Part shown: one piece after another, positions 1 through 6,541 of the stretch
How positions within the stretch are numbered: the first letter of the stretch is position 1
Layout: every line of letters starts with the position of its first letter
Assembly: GCA_003153915.1 (NCBI GenBank)
Contig: PMBX01000209.1
Location: forward strand, 1 to 8,082
Source of the DNA: Phycisphaerales bacterium
GTDB taxonomy: Bacteria; Planctomycetota; Phycisphaerae; SM23-33
DNA: 8,082 bases
Reading direction: 5' to 3'
Notes under the pieces: model-generated
Told to the model about the DNA's origin: nothing
What the model saw: the letters and a program-made list of their open reading frames with translations, nothing else
Databases searched by the model: none
Made by a program: the position numbers and the translations under genes

Positions 1-528
1 AACGTTATTGTCATCCCCCATCCGTCCCCGCATAGCAAAGTATTGGGGGTTGCGCGTCCCGGTAATCTCAAGATCGTAGTTGTCGGCCATCTGGCGGGCC
101 TTTACGTACCCATTGGCCTCCCTGTTATCCACCAGCGCCGAAATCGTCTGCGTTGCTCGCATATGGAGCGATCCAATCCGCTGGAAATTACTGAAATGCC
201 GTGCCGCTATGGCCTTGACCTTGGCCAACTGCTCGCTTGTTAGGCGGTCCGATTGCCCGTCAAATTCTGGACGTTTCCACACAATGGGCTTGATCGTCTC
301 GGCGATCTCAGTGGCCAACTTGTCGAACATCTCGTCGGTTAGCTCCACCGGAGCCTGATCTTTACCCTTCGCCTGCGCGCTGGTCTTTTGGCTTTTTGCG
401 GCGGGTTTGGCGATATGGGCCGCCAGAGACGGGCCGGGTCTAGAAGACTCCGTCGCCCTCGACCAAATCCAGATCACTGCGCAGATAAAAATCAGAACAG
501 CCGCAACCACAATCAGTGTCCGTTTCAT
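1..528 (-). CDS. Membrane-anchored hypothetical protein (C-terminus beyond window)
   Basis: I do not recognise this protein. An open frame of 176 codons runs from an ATG at 528 to the window edge without a stop, so the C-terminus is missing. The start is well supported by a full AAGGAG ribosome binding site 9 nt upstream. Residues 1-3 (MKR) are followed by a hydrophobic stretch at about 4-22 (TLIVVAAVLIFICAVIW), which is either an uncleaved membrane anchor or a signal peptide; I see no lipobox. A low-complexity Ala/Lys/Ser/Gln linker follows (about 30-58), then a charged, probably helical region (about 62-160) containing LTDEMFDKLATEI and LTSEQLAKVKAIAARHF. The bulk should therefore lie outside the cytoplasm. 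The gene lies 100 bp downstream of the FecR-type gene on the same strand and may be co-transcribed with it. The frame is certain; the function is unknown. Confidence 0.8.
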   Translation of the reverse strand, partial: MKRTLIVVAAVLIFICAVIWIWSRATESSRPGPSLAAHIAKPAAKSQKTSAQAKGKDQAPVELTDEMFDKLATEIAETIKPIVWKRPEFDGQSDRLTSEQLAKVKAIAARHFSNFQRIGSLHMRATQTISALVDNREANGYVKARQMADNYDLEITGTRNPQYFAMRGRMGDDNNV

Positions 529-537
529 GTGTTATAT

Positions 538-543
538 CTCCTT
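538..543 (-). promoter_or_regulatory. Strong Shine-Dalgarno site of the 528-1 gene
   Basis: On the minus strand AAGGAG is followed by a 9-nt A/T-rich spacer (ATATAACAC) and then ATG at 528. It is the best ribosome binding site in the window and fixes the start of the small membrane-anchored protein. It also argues for independent efficient translation rather than coupling to the gene upstream. Confidence 0.8.
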
Positions 544-555
544 GGTCATTCTTGT

Positions 556-570
556 GGGGAGAACCTCCCC
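556..570 (-). other. Short perfect hairpin in the 629-528 intergenic spacer
   Basis: On the minus strand GGGGAG-GTT-CTCCCC forms a perfect 6-bp, mostly G:C stem with a 3-nt loop. It lies about 58 nt past the stop of the FecR-type gene and 12 nt before the ribosome binding site of the next gene. No U-run follows, so it is not a canonical intrinsic terminator. It could stabilise an mRNA end, attenuate, or tune access to the downstream ribosome binding site. The inverted repeat is seen directly; any role is inference. The rest of this 100-bp spacer shows nothing else I can support. Confidence 0.4.
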
Positions 571-628
571 CCGGTTATTGACTTAACTCGTGTGTTGCCT
601 GGCCTCCGGCCCGTATGGTGTCTAAATA

Positions 629-2452
629 TCATCGGACCTCGCGCTGTGGCACGGCCTGGCGGATGGCCTCCATGAGGCAGACGGCCTTGTTATTGGGTCC
701 ACCGTCGCAGGCGGCGACAGGCGATTCGGTGACCAGCTCCTGTGTCAGCGTCCGGATGGTCTCAAACCGACGAACCTCATCCCTCAACCGTTCCAGACAT
801 GTATTGGCTTCCCGGCTCGCCAAGCCGTCCAAGTCCTTCTCCAATCCGCTCCGGTCTAACATCGCCGTCCAGCGGCCGGGATTCTGGCGAATCCACAGGT
901 AGGCAGCCGTTCGAGTGTTGGCCAGGTATGTTGTCGCTCTCAGTGCTGCTGTCAATGTCTCGGCGGGCAGATAATTAGGTGCCGCCGCGACGGTGGCGAT
1001 ATCGACGCTCCATTGGCGAAGGGCCGCCAGTCGCTCGTCGGGTGAATGCCCCTTTGCCTCACAGTTGGGCGGAGCAGCGATTTCCGCCAGCAGTTGGCTC
1101 TTGTCCAACCGGTACGCCTCGGCGATCCGCTCGACGGCCGTGGCGCGGAAGGTGGACATCGGCTCTTGTCCTCCCAGCGGATAGTGGAACTGCCAGATGT
1201 CCCCGGAGATCATCAGCAGATCAAGATAGTCTGCGTCAATGCCATGCCGCTGCTTCAGCACGTCTCTGATGCGGAATATCCACGGGAAGTCGCGGCGGAA
1301 GTCCTCCGTTTTGCCGTCCCGCCAGGTTCCGTAGGCAAGAAAATCGAGATTTCCCCTCTCCGATGGAAGCCACTGGGTGGGGGAAATGCTTATCGTCTCC
1401 TTGTCCATGTTGGGCTGGCTGCCGGCGGGGGCTTTACCCTCAGCCCCTTGGCGTGCCCACTCGGTCGCCGCCATGGCGTCCGCGCCCCGTGGCGTGGTCG
1501 GCGCCGAGTCGCCCGCGATCAGCGACTGCTGTCCGGCCAACACATCGACGAATTGTTCCATATCCGCCGACCGGCTGAACCGAACGCTGCCCTTGAGCAG
1601 GACCAGTTCGGTGCTACCGTCGCCGGCCTTGACGTTGAATTTCGTTCCGGTGATCCGCAGCAGGGCGTTGCCCGTGCGGACGGCCATGGGATTGCCGGGG
1701 ACGACCTCTACGTACATCTCCCCGCGAGCGAGTTGAATCTCGTATGCGGTCCGGTCCAACGATCCGGTCGCCGCGCCGCCGCGGGCGTTGAAGGCCGCCT
1801 CCGTTTGGCGGTTTAGCACCACGCGGTGCATGCCGCCCAGGAGGACTTCCCTCGGCTGGTCGTTGGTGATTACGTGTTGGCCCGCGACCAGGGGCACCCT
1901 GCCGTGCGGACCGAGGAGTTCAAAGCGAGCATCGGCTGGAACGACCTTGCCGGTGGCGACGGTAGGGGGGACGGGCCGGTGGTTCCCAATCGCCAACCAG
2001 GTAACGCCAATGGCCAGCAGGATGCTCGCGGCTGCGGCCAAGGTCCCGATCCATCGGCGGGATCCGCGTAACGCATCGGCTTCTTTGCGGCGACAAACGG
2101 CCAAGGTCAGACTCGCCGATCGCCGTTGGAGGTCTTCCCAGCCCTCCTGGGTGGTCATAAACTTCTGGTCCCGTTCGACTGCGGCTGGTGCATCGGGTAG
2201 ATACTGTCCGGTGGATCCGGCCAAGAGCCGGGTCGTCTGCGAAACCGCTCCCCAGTGCAGGCGGACCATTTCCGCCAGCCGCCGCATCTCCCGATTCTGG
2301 GAGGAACAGACCTGACAGGCTTGCAGGTGTGCCTCCAAGGCGGGGCGTTGCTGGCCGGCTAGGTTCCCCTCGTCCAGCCAGGCCGATTCGATAAGCCCCT
2401 GCGCCCGGCGGCAGGTCATTGGGACTTCGATTTTTTCCCACGGATTGTTCAC
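629..2452 (-). CDS. zf-HC2/FecR-domain membrane protein with long C-terminal extension
   Basis: 607 residues, probably an envelope-sensing or anti-sigma-like membrane protein. The N-terminus has an anti-sigma zinc-finger pattern: C14, then H42-x3-C46-x2-C49 (HLQACQVC), normally a site that holds Zn and a sigma factor in the cytoplasm. One transmembrane helix is at about 134-156 (WIGTLAAAASILLAIG). An extracytoplasmic FecR domain follows at about 195-315, with TAYEIQLARGEMYVEV and LRITGTKFNVKAGDGSTEL typical of its beta core. Residues about 345-607 match nothing I know; they look helical and contain four cysteines (464, 552, 582, 592). The start is GTG with GAAGG 8 nt upstream; an ATG at 2419 (MTCRRA) would still keep the zinc finger and is a real alternative. 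Such genes usually sit just after an ECF sigma-factor gene, but none is visible here: the upstream neighbour is the DUF819 gene, 231 bp away. Domain calls are fairly sure; the partner and signal are unknown. Confidence 0.85.
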   Translation of the reverse strand: MNNPWEKIEVPMTCRRAQGLIESAWLDEGNLAGQQRPALEAHLQACQVCSSQNREMRRLAEMVRLHWGAVSQTTRLLAGSTGQYLPDAPAAVERDQKFMTTQEGWEDLQRRSASLTLAVCRRKEADALRGSRRWIGTLAAAASILLAIGVTWLAIGNHRPVPPTVATGKVVPADARFELLGPHGRVPLVAGQHVITNDQPREVLLGGMHRVVLNRQTEAAFNARGGAATGSLDRTAYEIQLARGEMYVEVVPGNPMAVRTGNALLRITGTKFNVKAGDGSTELVLLKGSVRFSRSADMEQFVDVLAGQQSLIAGDSAPTTPRGADAMAATEWARQGAEGKAPAGSQPNMDKETISISPTQWLPSERGNLDFLAYGTWRDGKTEDFRRDFPWIFRIRDVLKQRHGIDADYLDLLMISGDIWQFHYPLGGQEPMSTFRATAVERIAEAYRLDKSQLLAEIAAPPNCEAKGHSPDERLAALRQWSVDIATVAAAPNYLPAETLTAALRATTYLANTRTAAYLWIRQNPGRWTAMLDRSGLEKDLDGLASREANTCLERLRDEVRRFETIRTLTQELVTESPVAACDGGPNNKAVCLMEAIRQAVPQREVR

Positions 2453-2535
2453 GGTGTTTGCCTTCGATTCCGTGACTTAGTGACGAAAATGCGATTTCAT
2501 CCCGCGGGTATTCACGACTATTTTGGACGAGGTGG

Positions 2536-2564
2536 CATAACCAACGTTTTGAGAGTCGGTTATG
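2536..2564 (-). other. 10-bp stem-loop in the leader of the FecR-type gene
   Basis: On the minus strand CATAACCGAC pairs with GTTGGTTATG across a 9-nt loop (TCTCAAAAC); nine pairs are Watson-Crick and one is G-U. It lies 84 nt upstream of the GTG start at 2452. As DNA it could be an operator; as RNA it could be a leader hairpin. Neither strand shows a clean T-run directly after the stem, so I do not call it a terminator. The stem is visible; its function is unknown. Confidence 0.4.
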
Positions 2565-2605
2565 AGGGAAAAACTTTTTCAAAAATGGAAGATTTTTTCC
2601 CCGCC

Positions 2606-2632
2606 GGCGGCTTTTTGGCCGTATTTGCCGCC
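2606..2632 (-). other. GC-rich stem-loop after the DUF819 gene
   Basis: On the minus strand GGCGGC and GCCGCC form a 6-bp all-G:C stem around a 15-nt loop. It lies about 50 nt past the stop of the DUF819 gene. A G/A-rich stretch rather than a T-run follows, so it could be a transcript-end stabiliser or a pause site more than an intrinsic terminator. Just downstream, GGGAAAAA and TTTTTCCC arms make a further A/T-rich inverted repeat at about 2566-2602. Confidence 0.3.
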
Positions 2633-2646
2633 TCCAGAATTCAGGT

Positions 2647-2670
2647 GAAAATATTCCCCTGTTGGGAACA
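2647..2670 (-). terminator. Possible weak intrinsic terminator of the murein-peptide operon
   Basis: On the minus strand, starting 13 nt after the TGA of the DUF819 gene, TTCCC-AACAG-GGGAA forms a 5-bp stem. It can be extended by a G-U and a U-A pair, and TATTTTC follows. Hairpin plus U-rich tail at the end of the last gene of the operon fits a terminator, but the stem is short and the T-run is only four bases and interrupted, so this is tentative. Confidence 0.35.
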
Positions 2671-2683
2671 AATCGCGGGCCTG

Positions 2684-3901
2684 TCAGCCGCCCGCGATGA
2701 GTTTGCAGAAAACGGCGGTGACAAGCCCCAGGTAGGTCCCCAGGATGTTGCCCAGCACGGCCAGCAGAAGGCCCACCGGCGCCAGGGATGGTTCGTAGAT
2801 GCCCGCCACCACCGGTGCCGAAGCCGGTCCGCCGATGTTGGCCTGGCTGGCTGCCGCCGCCAGCGCCATCGGCGCACGCAGCAGCCGCGCGGACAAGACG
2901 GTGAACAGCCCGTGAATGACAATCCACACCACGCCCGCCAACAGCAGGATGGGCGTCTGGATCAGGTGGGTGATGTTGGTCCTGGCCCCGATGGACGCAA
3001 GCACCAAGTATAAAAGGAAGAAGCCGATCCTCGAGACTCCCGCGTTCTCCAGCCGCCGCAGCGGGGTCAGCGATAATCCGATGCCCCCGGCAGAGGCAAA
3101 GAGGATCGGCCAGGCGGTCCTGTTAGCGCCAAGAATATTGCCGAGAATGGGCATGTTCGCCGATAGACGTCCACCGGCGGCGGTCACGACCTCGGTGAGC
3201 CACAAACTCGCCAGTGTCACCCCGGCTGCCAATAGCAGCATCAGCCCCAGGTCCGCGGCGGCCATAGGCCGGGGGGCGGCGGTGGAAACCCTGGCGCTTC
3301 TGGACAGCTCGTGGATAAGTTCCACGCGCGAGTGGTTCTTGCGGTCGTACCACGCTTGGCGGCCCGACAGGGCGATGAGCATCCCCATCCACGCATAGGG
3401 AATCAGCGTGTCCACCACCACCATGGGCAGATAGACGCTGTCGGGGGCCTTGAGGGCCTCCTTGACGGCGATCATGTTGGCGCTGCCGCCGATCCAGGAC
3501 GCCGAAAGCGACGCGAAACCCATCCACATGTCCCGTGGCAGCCAGTGCATGAACAACGCCAGCGAGGCGCACGCGCCGACCATCGTGCCCAGACTGCCGG
3601 CCAGCATGACCCCCAAAGCCACCGGTCCCAATCGAACGATGGCGCCGATATCCGTAGGGAGTAGTAGCAACACCAGGCAGGCCGGGAGAAGATACGTCTT
3701 GATGGCGTCGTACAGCGGGCAATCGGCGGCGATCAGGCCGGCGCTGCCGGCCAACATCGGAAGCAGATATATCCAGAACATCGAGGGAAGAAACTTAAAG
3801 AAACCCTTTCCGGCGGGATGTTCCGAGAGAAACAGGATCATCCCCTCGATCACCAGCAGCACGGTCAGGACCGCGAACGGGTCTTTCAGCGGCAGGGTCA
3901 T
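2684..3901 (-). CDS. DUF819-family multi-pass membrane protein, candidate murein-dipeptide transporter
   Basis: 405 residues, a usual length for the DUF819 (PF05684, YjcL-like) family. Hydrophobic segments lie at roughly 8-25, 36-58, 68-82, 92-118, 126-148, 155-178, 215-237, 262-276, 290-308, 314-336, 343-365 and 372-400, so about ten to twelve membrane passes; the charged stretch at 180-212 would be the central loop. The halves carry similar glycine-rich helix breaks, SWIGGSANM (135-143) and SQANIGGPAS (352-361), as expected of a transporter built from two related repeats. The ATG overlaps the stop of the epimerase gene (ATGA), and AAGGA lies 6 nt upstream, so translation is probably coupled. 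The family has no firmly assigned substrate that I know. Its place as last gene of an operon with a wall-peptide hydrolase and an L-Ala-Glu epimerase suggests uptake of murein dipeptides or their products; that is inference. Family call sure, substrate not. Confidence 0.9.
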   Translation of the reverse strand: MTLPLKDPFAVLTVLLVIEGMILFLSEHPAGKGFFKFLPSMFWIYLLPMLAGSAGLIAADCPLYDAIKTYLLPACLVLLLLPTDIGAIVRLGPVALGVMLAGSLGTMVGACASLALFMHWLPRDMWMGFASLSASWIGGSANMIAVKEALKAPDSVYLPMVVVDTLIPYAWMGMLIALSGRQAWYDRKNHSRVELIHELSRSARVSTAAPRPMAAADLGLMLLLAAGVTLASLWLTEVVTAAGGRLSANMPILGNILGANRTAWPILFASAGGIGLSLTPLRRLENAGVSRIGFFLLYLVLASIGARTNITHLIQTPILLLAGVVWIVIHGLFTVLSARLLRAPMALAAAASQANIGGPASAPVVAGIYEPSLAPVGLLLAVLGNILGTYLGLVTAVFCKLIAGG

Positions 3902-4977
3902 GGTCCATCCTTCAGTAGATACCGTGGGCCGGAAACGGTGATGCCCTGTTGTCGAGCCGGGCCGAACATCAGGTGCGCCGCGTCCAGGTCAACGTAGTCA
4001 AAGGCCGCCGTTCCCGCCGCCAGGCGAATGCCCGCCGACAGGCCGATCATCGTCTCGGTCATGCATCCGATCATGAGTTTCAATCCCGCCGAGCGGGCGA
4101 TTCGCAAAATCGCAGCCGATTCTGCGATCCCGCTCTTGGCGATCTTGATGTTGACGCCATGCCCCAGGTCGTCGTCGGCGACGCGGCGGCATTGCTCCGC
4201 CGTGAAGACCGTCTCATCCAAAATGACTGGAACAGGCGAGGATTTCGCCAAGTGCTTCAGGGCCTTGTATTGGTCCTTGGGCAGGGGCTGCTCCATCAGT
4301 TCGACGGCTACCCCGTTCCGCGCGAGGCGGTTCAGCAGCATCAGACAGCCGCGCTGCGTGAAGCCCTGGTTTCCGTCCAGGCGAATGGTGAATTGAGGGC
4401 ATCGCCGCCGAAGGAATTCGTGGACGGTTCCCACCAGCGACAGGTCCGCCTCGCAACGGCCGCTGACTTTGACCTTGTAGGCGCGGAAGCCCACGCGCGA
4501 GACGTGATTTAGCCAGGCGAGCAATTCATCCCTGTCGGTCAGGAAGGGAATGGTGATGTCGGTCTCCAGCGTCTTCTCTCGTGCGCTCCAGAAGGCCAGT
4601 TCCCCCTCGCCGCGGTAGGCGAGGTTTGCCCGAAACAAGGCCACCTCCAGGCCGGAGCGGGTCATGTGAAAAGTCGGATAGGCTCTTCGCAGGCGATGGA
4701 GAATGGCTTGGTAATCGCCGATGTCCGTCGAGATCAACATCTTGCGGGCCGTGGCGAGGACTTCACCGATAGCATCGGGAGTCTCGTGCGGGACGGCGAA
4801 ACTGGTGGGCACTTCCCCCACGCCGCGCCGGCCTCCCTCCAACTCCACTGTGACGATCATGCTGGTCGCCGCCGACTTTCGCCCCATCGCCGTGCGCCAT
4901 GTCGTCCGCAGCGCCCGGACGACACGCCGGAAACGAAGGGCGCTAATCGTGGATTCCTTTGCGGATCGCGTTTTCAT
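3898..4977 (-). CDS. Dipeptide epimerase (L-Ala-D/L-Glu epimerase type, enolase superfamily)
   Basis: 359 residues, normal for the family. It should racemise the C-terminal residue of a dipeptide, classically L-Ala-D-Glu to L-Ala-L-Glu, in the cytoplasm, so that murein-derived D-Glu can be used. Every expected site is present: the KxK catalytic motif K168-V-K170 on the second barrel strand; Mg ligands D201 (IRLDGNQGF), E229 (MEQPLP) and D254 (VILDETVF); the opposite-face lysine K278 (NIKIAKSGI); and the DxD motif D330-L-D332 near the C-terminus, which in characterised L-Ala-D/L-Glu epimerases binds the substrate's free amino group. Residues 1-about 130 form the capping domain, the rest the barrel. 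The ATG lies inside the stop of the peptidase gene (ATGA overlap) with only a short AGGA upstream, so coupled translation is likely. Related epimerases act on other dipeptides, but the DxD motif and the neighbours favour Ala-Glu. It is equivalent to E. coli ycjG/ykfB-type genes; I assign no symbol. Confidence 0.93.
   Translation of the reverse strand: MKTRSAKESTISALRFRRVVRALRTTWRTAMGRKSAATSMIVTVELEGGRRGVGEVPTSFAVPHETPDAIGEVLATARKMLISTDIGDYQAILHRLRRAYPTFHMTRSGLEVALFRANLAYRGEGELAFWSAREKTLETDITIPFLTDRDELLAWLNHVSRVGFRAYKVKVSGRCEADLSLVGTVHEFLRRRCPQFTIRLDGNQGFTQRGCLMLLNRLARNGVAVELMEQPLPKDQYKALKHLAKSSPVPVILDETVFTAEQCRRVADDDLGHGVNIKIAKSGIAESAAILRIARSAGLKLMIGCMTETMIGLSAGIRLAAGTAAFDYVDLDAAHLMFGPARQQGITVSGPRYLLKDGP
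3908..3912 (-). promoter_or_regulatory. Ribosome binding site of the DUF819 gene inside the epimerase 3' end
   Basis: On the minus strand AAGGA lies 6 nt before the ATG at 3901 and inside the last codons of the epimerase gene. Together with the ATGA overlap it supports the chosen DUF819 start and suggests termination-reinitiation between the two genes. Confidence 0.65.
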
Positions 4978-6362
4978 GGTTCCTGGGGCTTGGGTTGGCC
5001 GACCTGGACAAGCGACTCGATACCGTTACGCAGGTCTCCGCGGGGCAGGTCGATGTCGGTCAGTTCCACGCCCGGCTGAAGCGTGGTGATTACGCATCGA
5101 GCGATGATCTTTCGCCCCTCCACGCCGCCGCGGCGGGTCCGAATACCCCAGGTGTTATGCATGATGACGGCCCGGCCGTCATAAAGGCCCAGGTACAGGG
5201 CGATGTGTCCGGGGATGCGGACCAAGGATAGAAACGGTACGCCGTTTTTAAGGATCGCCTCTTCCCGCTGCTGGGGCGTCAGGGACTTGAGGGGGATGGA
5301 GACCCAGGCAGCCGCCTGGGCGGCGGAGTTGCGAGGCATGGGGATGCCCAGGGGTATCAACAGGTCGCGCACGGTGGAGGAACAATCTCGCTGCTGGAAC
5401 ATGCCCCCCCAGCCGTAGGGTTGGCCGATCATTTGCCGGGCTAGCTCCGCCACCGCGCGGGGCTTGGCCGGGACGGGCATGACGGATGTGTCGCTCTTTG
5501 AGATTTTCGCCCGATGGGGGAGGCAGCGTCCGTCTGCGTCGCGGAGGGGTAGGAGAACCTCCATGCTGTCGCCGTTGGTTTTCATCAACGGGAAAACGGC
5601 CCCGATGTGTGTTACCACGCACGGCCCGTTTCCATCGCCACCGACGGTTACGTGGTCGCGGGTCAACGCCACCCACGCTTGGCGGCGATACACGTCCGCT
5701 AATTTCTCATCCACTGCCGCCAGGTCGTGCATCGGCATCCAGCCGTTCCCGCAGGCGCTGGCGACCAGGCCCCACTGTCCGTCGCGAGTTACCCGCCAGA
5801 GACGAAGGGGACTGCCCGCCCACAGCGCCGTCTCCTGGAAGGTGTCGAAGGGGAAGCCCTCGCCGGCCTGGTCGATGGCCTCGAAGCGAGGCCGATCCGT
5901 GGGCAATTGTCGGATATTGGTGTTGGCGACGGTGATGGCCCGCGCGTCGATGGTCCGGCCCGCTGAGTTGTTCAGGAGGGCGGCGGCGAATTCCCTCGTA
6001 TGTGGGCGGAGGTTCTCGGCGTAACCCAGTTTGGCGATAAAGAGCAGAAATGGTTTTCGGACTTCGTTCTCGCCAGGCCGGACCGCCGAAGCATCCCAGG
6101 GCGCCAGCCATTGTCGGCGGAACCGCTGATAAAGTTCCCCTTGGATTTCCCCGCCGATCAGCGGGCGATCAAGGTTATCGGGACGTACGTACGCCAACGG
6201 GTCCTGCGGGAGGCGGCGGACATCGCGAATATCGAGGGACTCGCCCTCGCCGCCTCCGCAGCCGGCCAGGCAGGCCATCGCCGCCGCCACACAAGCAAGC
6301 AAGCGGCATGGACGACAGTATGAAATGGTTCCAGACATCCTTGTCCGTTGCGACTGTCCCAT
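4974..6362 (-). CDS. NlpC/P60 (C40) murein peptidase lipoprotein with SH3 domains, YkfC-like
   Basis: 462 residues. Predicted gamma-D-Glu-diaminopimelate endopeptidase that cuts wall peptides and releases L-Ala-D-Glu. The N-terminus is a lipoprotein signal: a basic stretch, a hydrophobic core (LLACVAAAMA) and lipobox LAGC with C35 as lipidated residue, placing it outside the cytoplasm. Residues about 45-165 resemble the N-terminal stabilising region of this family; two SH3-like domains follow at about 168-225 and 228-290. The catalytic domain spans about 300-430 with C327 (RDCSS), H386 (GHIALYLG) and H402 (MHNTWG). D326 directly before the cysteine is the position that in YkfC-type enzymes binds the free N-terminus of L-Ala, which suits recycling rather than attack on intact wall. 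It is first of three coupled genes, followed by the epimerase with ATGA overlap. Start: ATG 6362 has no clear ribosome binding site; ATG 6338 (MSGTISY) gives a more usual 27-residue signal peptide and may be the true start. Confidence 0.92.
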   Translation of the reverse strand: MGQSQRTRMSGTISYCRPCRLLACVAAAMACLAGCGGGEGESLDIRDVRRLPQDPLAYVRPDNLDRPLIGGEIQGELYQRFRRQWLAPWDASAVRPGENEVRKPFLLFIAKLGYAENLRPHTREFAAALLNNSAGRTIDARAITVANTNIRQLPTDRPRFEAIDQAGEGFPFDTFQETALWAGSPLRLWRVTRDGQWGLVASACGNGWMPMHDLAAVDEKLADVYRRQAWVALTRDHVTVGGDGNGPCVVTHIGAVFPLMKTNGDSMEVLLPLRDADGRCLPHRAKISKSDTSVMPVPAKPRAVAELARQMIGQPYGWGGMFQQRDCSSTVRDLLIPLGIPMPRNSAAQAAAWVSIPLKSLTPQQREEAILKNGVPFLSLVRIPGHIALYLGLYDGRAVIMHNTWGIRTRRGGVEGRKIIARCVITTLQPGVELTDIDLPRGDLRNGIESLVQVGQPKPQEP

Positions 6363-6376
6363 GTATTGACCGGGTA

Positions 6377-6405
6377 AGTCTACTGCCTATGGGGGCGGCC
6401 AACAA
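6377..6405 (-). promoter_or_regulatory. Possible sigma-70-type promoter of the murein-peptide operon
   Basis: On the minus strand TTGTTG and TAGACT are separated by exactly 17 nt, a fair match to TTGACA/TATAAT (4 of 6 at each box). The -10 box ends 14 nt before the ATG at 6362, so the leader would be very short; with the alternative ATG at 6338 it would be about 30 nt. It lies between the palindromic element and the operon, where a promoter is needed. A motif this degenerate occurs by chance, so confidence is low. Confidence 0.3.
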
Positions 6406-6432
6406 TGCCTTGTCGGTATCGCACCGCCAGGC

Positions 6433-6439
6433 CGCTAGA
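6433..6439. repeat. Left copy of a 7-bp direct repeat flanking the palindromic element
   Basis: CGCTAGA here is repeated exactly at 6557-6563. Bases outside the seven differ on both sides, so the match is exactly 7 bp. The two copies bracket the structured element at 6440-6556, as target-site duplications do. One 7-bp match is short, so chance is not excluded. Confidence 0.45.
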
Positions 6440-6461
6440 ACAGTTTAACTTTGGATGTTTA

Positions 6462-6502
6462 TACCTGGCTGGCGGGGCTCCGTCCCGCCAGCCTAACAGG
6501 TA
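6462..6502. repeat. Hairpin 1 of the palindromic element
   Basis: GGCTGGCGGG (6467-6476) and CCCGCCAGCC (6484-6493) pair perfectly over 10 bp around the 7-nt loop GCTCCGT. Beyond a 4-nt bulge (TAAC, 6494-6497), TACCT (6462-6466) and AGGTA (6498-6502) add a further 5-bp stem. The core 6471-6489 reads GGCGGGGCTCCGTCCCGCC. Confidence 0.8.
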
Positions 6503-6504
6503 CT

Positions 6505-6541
6505 TGAACGCGCGGTGGGACGGAGCCCCACCGCGCGTTCA
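6505..6541. repeat. Hairpin 2 of the palindromic element
   Basis: A perfect 15-bp stem (TGAACGCGCGGTGGG, 6505-6519, with its complement at 6527-6541) closes a 7-nt loop, ACGGAGC. The core 6514-6532, read on the minus strand, is GGTGGGGCTCCGTCCCACC. This is the same palindrome as hairpin 1 in inverted orientation, differing only at one base pair (C:G to T:A) where both sides have changed together. It is the most stable stem in the window. Confidence 0.85.

Noticed and set aside
1046..1816. Long plus-strand open frame (256 codons) opposite the FecR-type gene
   Set aside because: It lies wholly antisense to a gene with clear zinc-finger, membrane and FecR features; its translation is Arg/Gly-rich with no recognisable domain, as expected for the complement of GC-rich coding DNA.
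2453..2683. Missing ECF sigma-factor gene or small protein in the gap before the FecR-type gene
   Set aside because: No frame in the 231 bp has both a plausible start with ribosome site and a recognisable protein; the space is too small for a sigma factor.
1920..2927. Minus-strand open frame of 335 codons spanning the 2453-2683 gap
   Set aside because: It overlaps two well-supported genes in another frame and its composition is Arg/Gly/His/Pro-rich without motifs; it is a shadow frame that happens to stay open through the gap.
6491..6541. Integron attC-like site (GCCTAAC resembling the R'' core, followed by a long hairpin)
   Set aside because: The matching R' core GTTRRRY is absent at the other side (GTTCACC does not fit), there is no integrase, and the flanking genes do not look like cassettes.
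6462..6541. Canonical intrinsic terminator for the fusion gene
   Set aside because: The hairpins are strong, but neither strand has a T-run directly after a stem. It may still affect transcript ends, so I annotate it as a repeat element instead.
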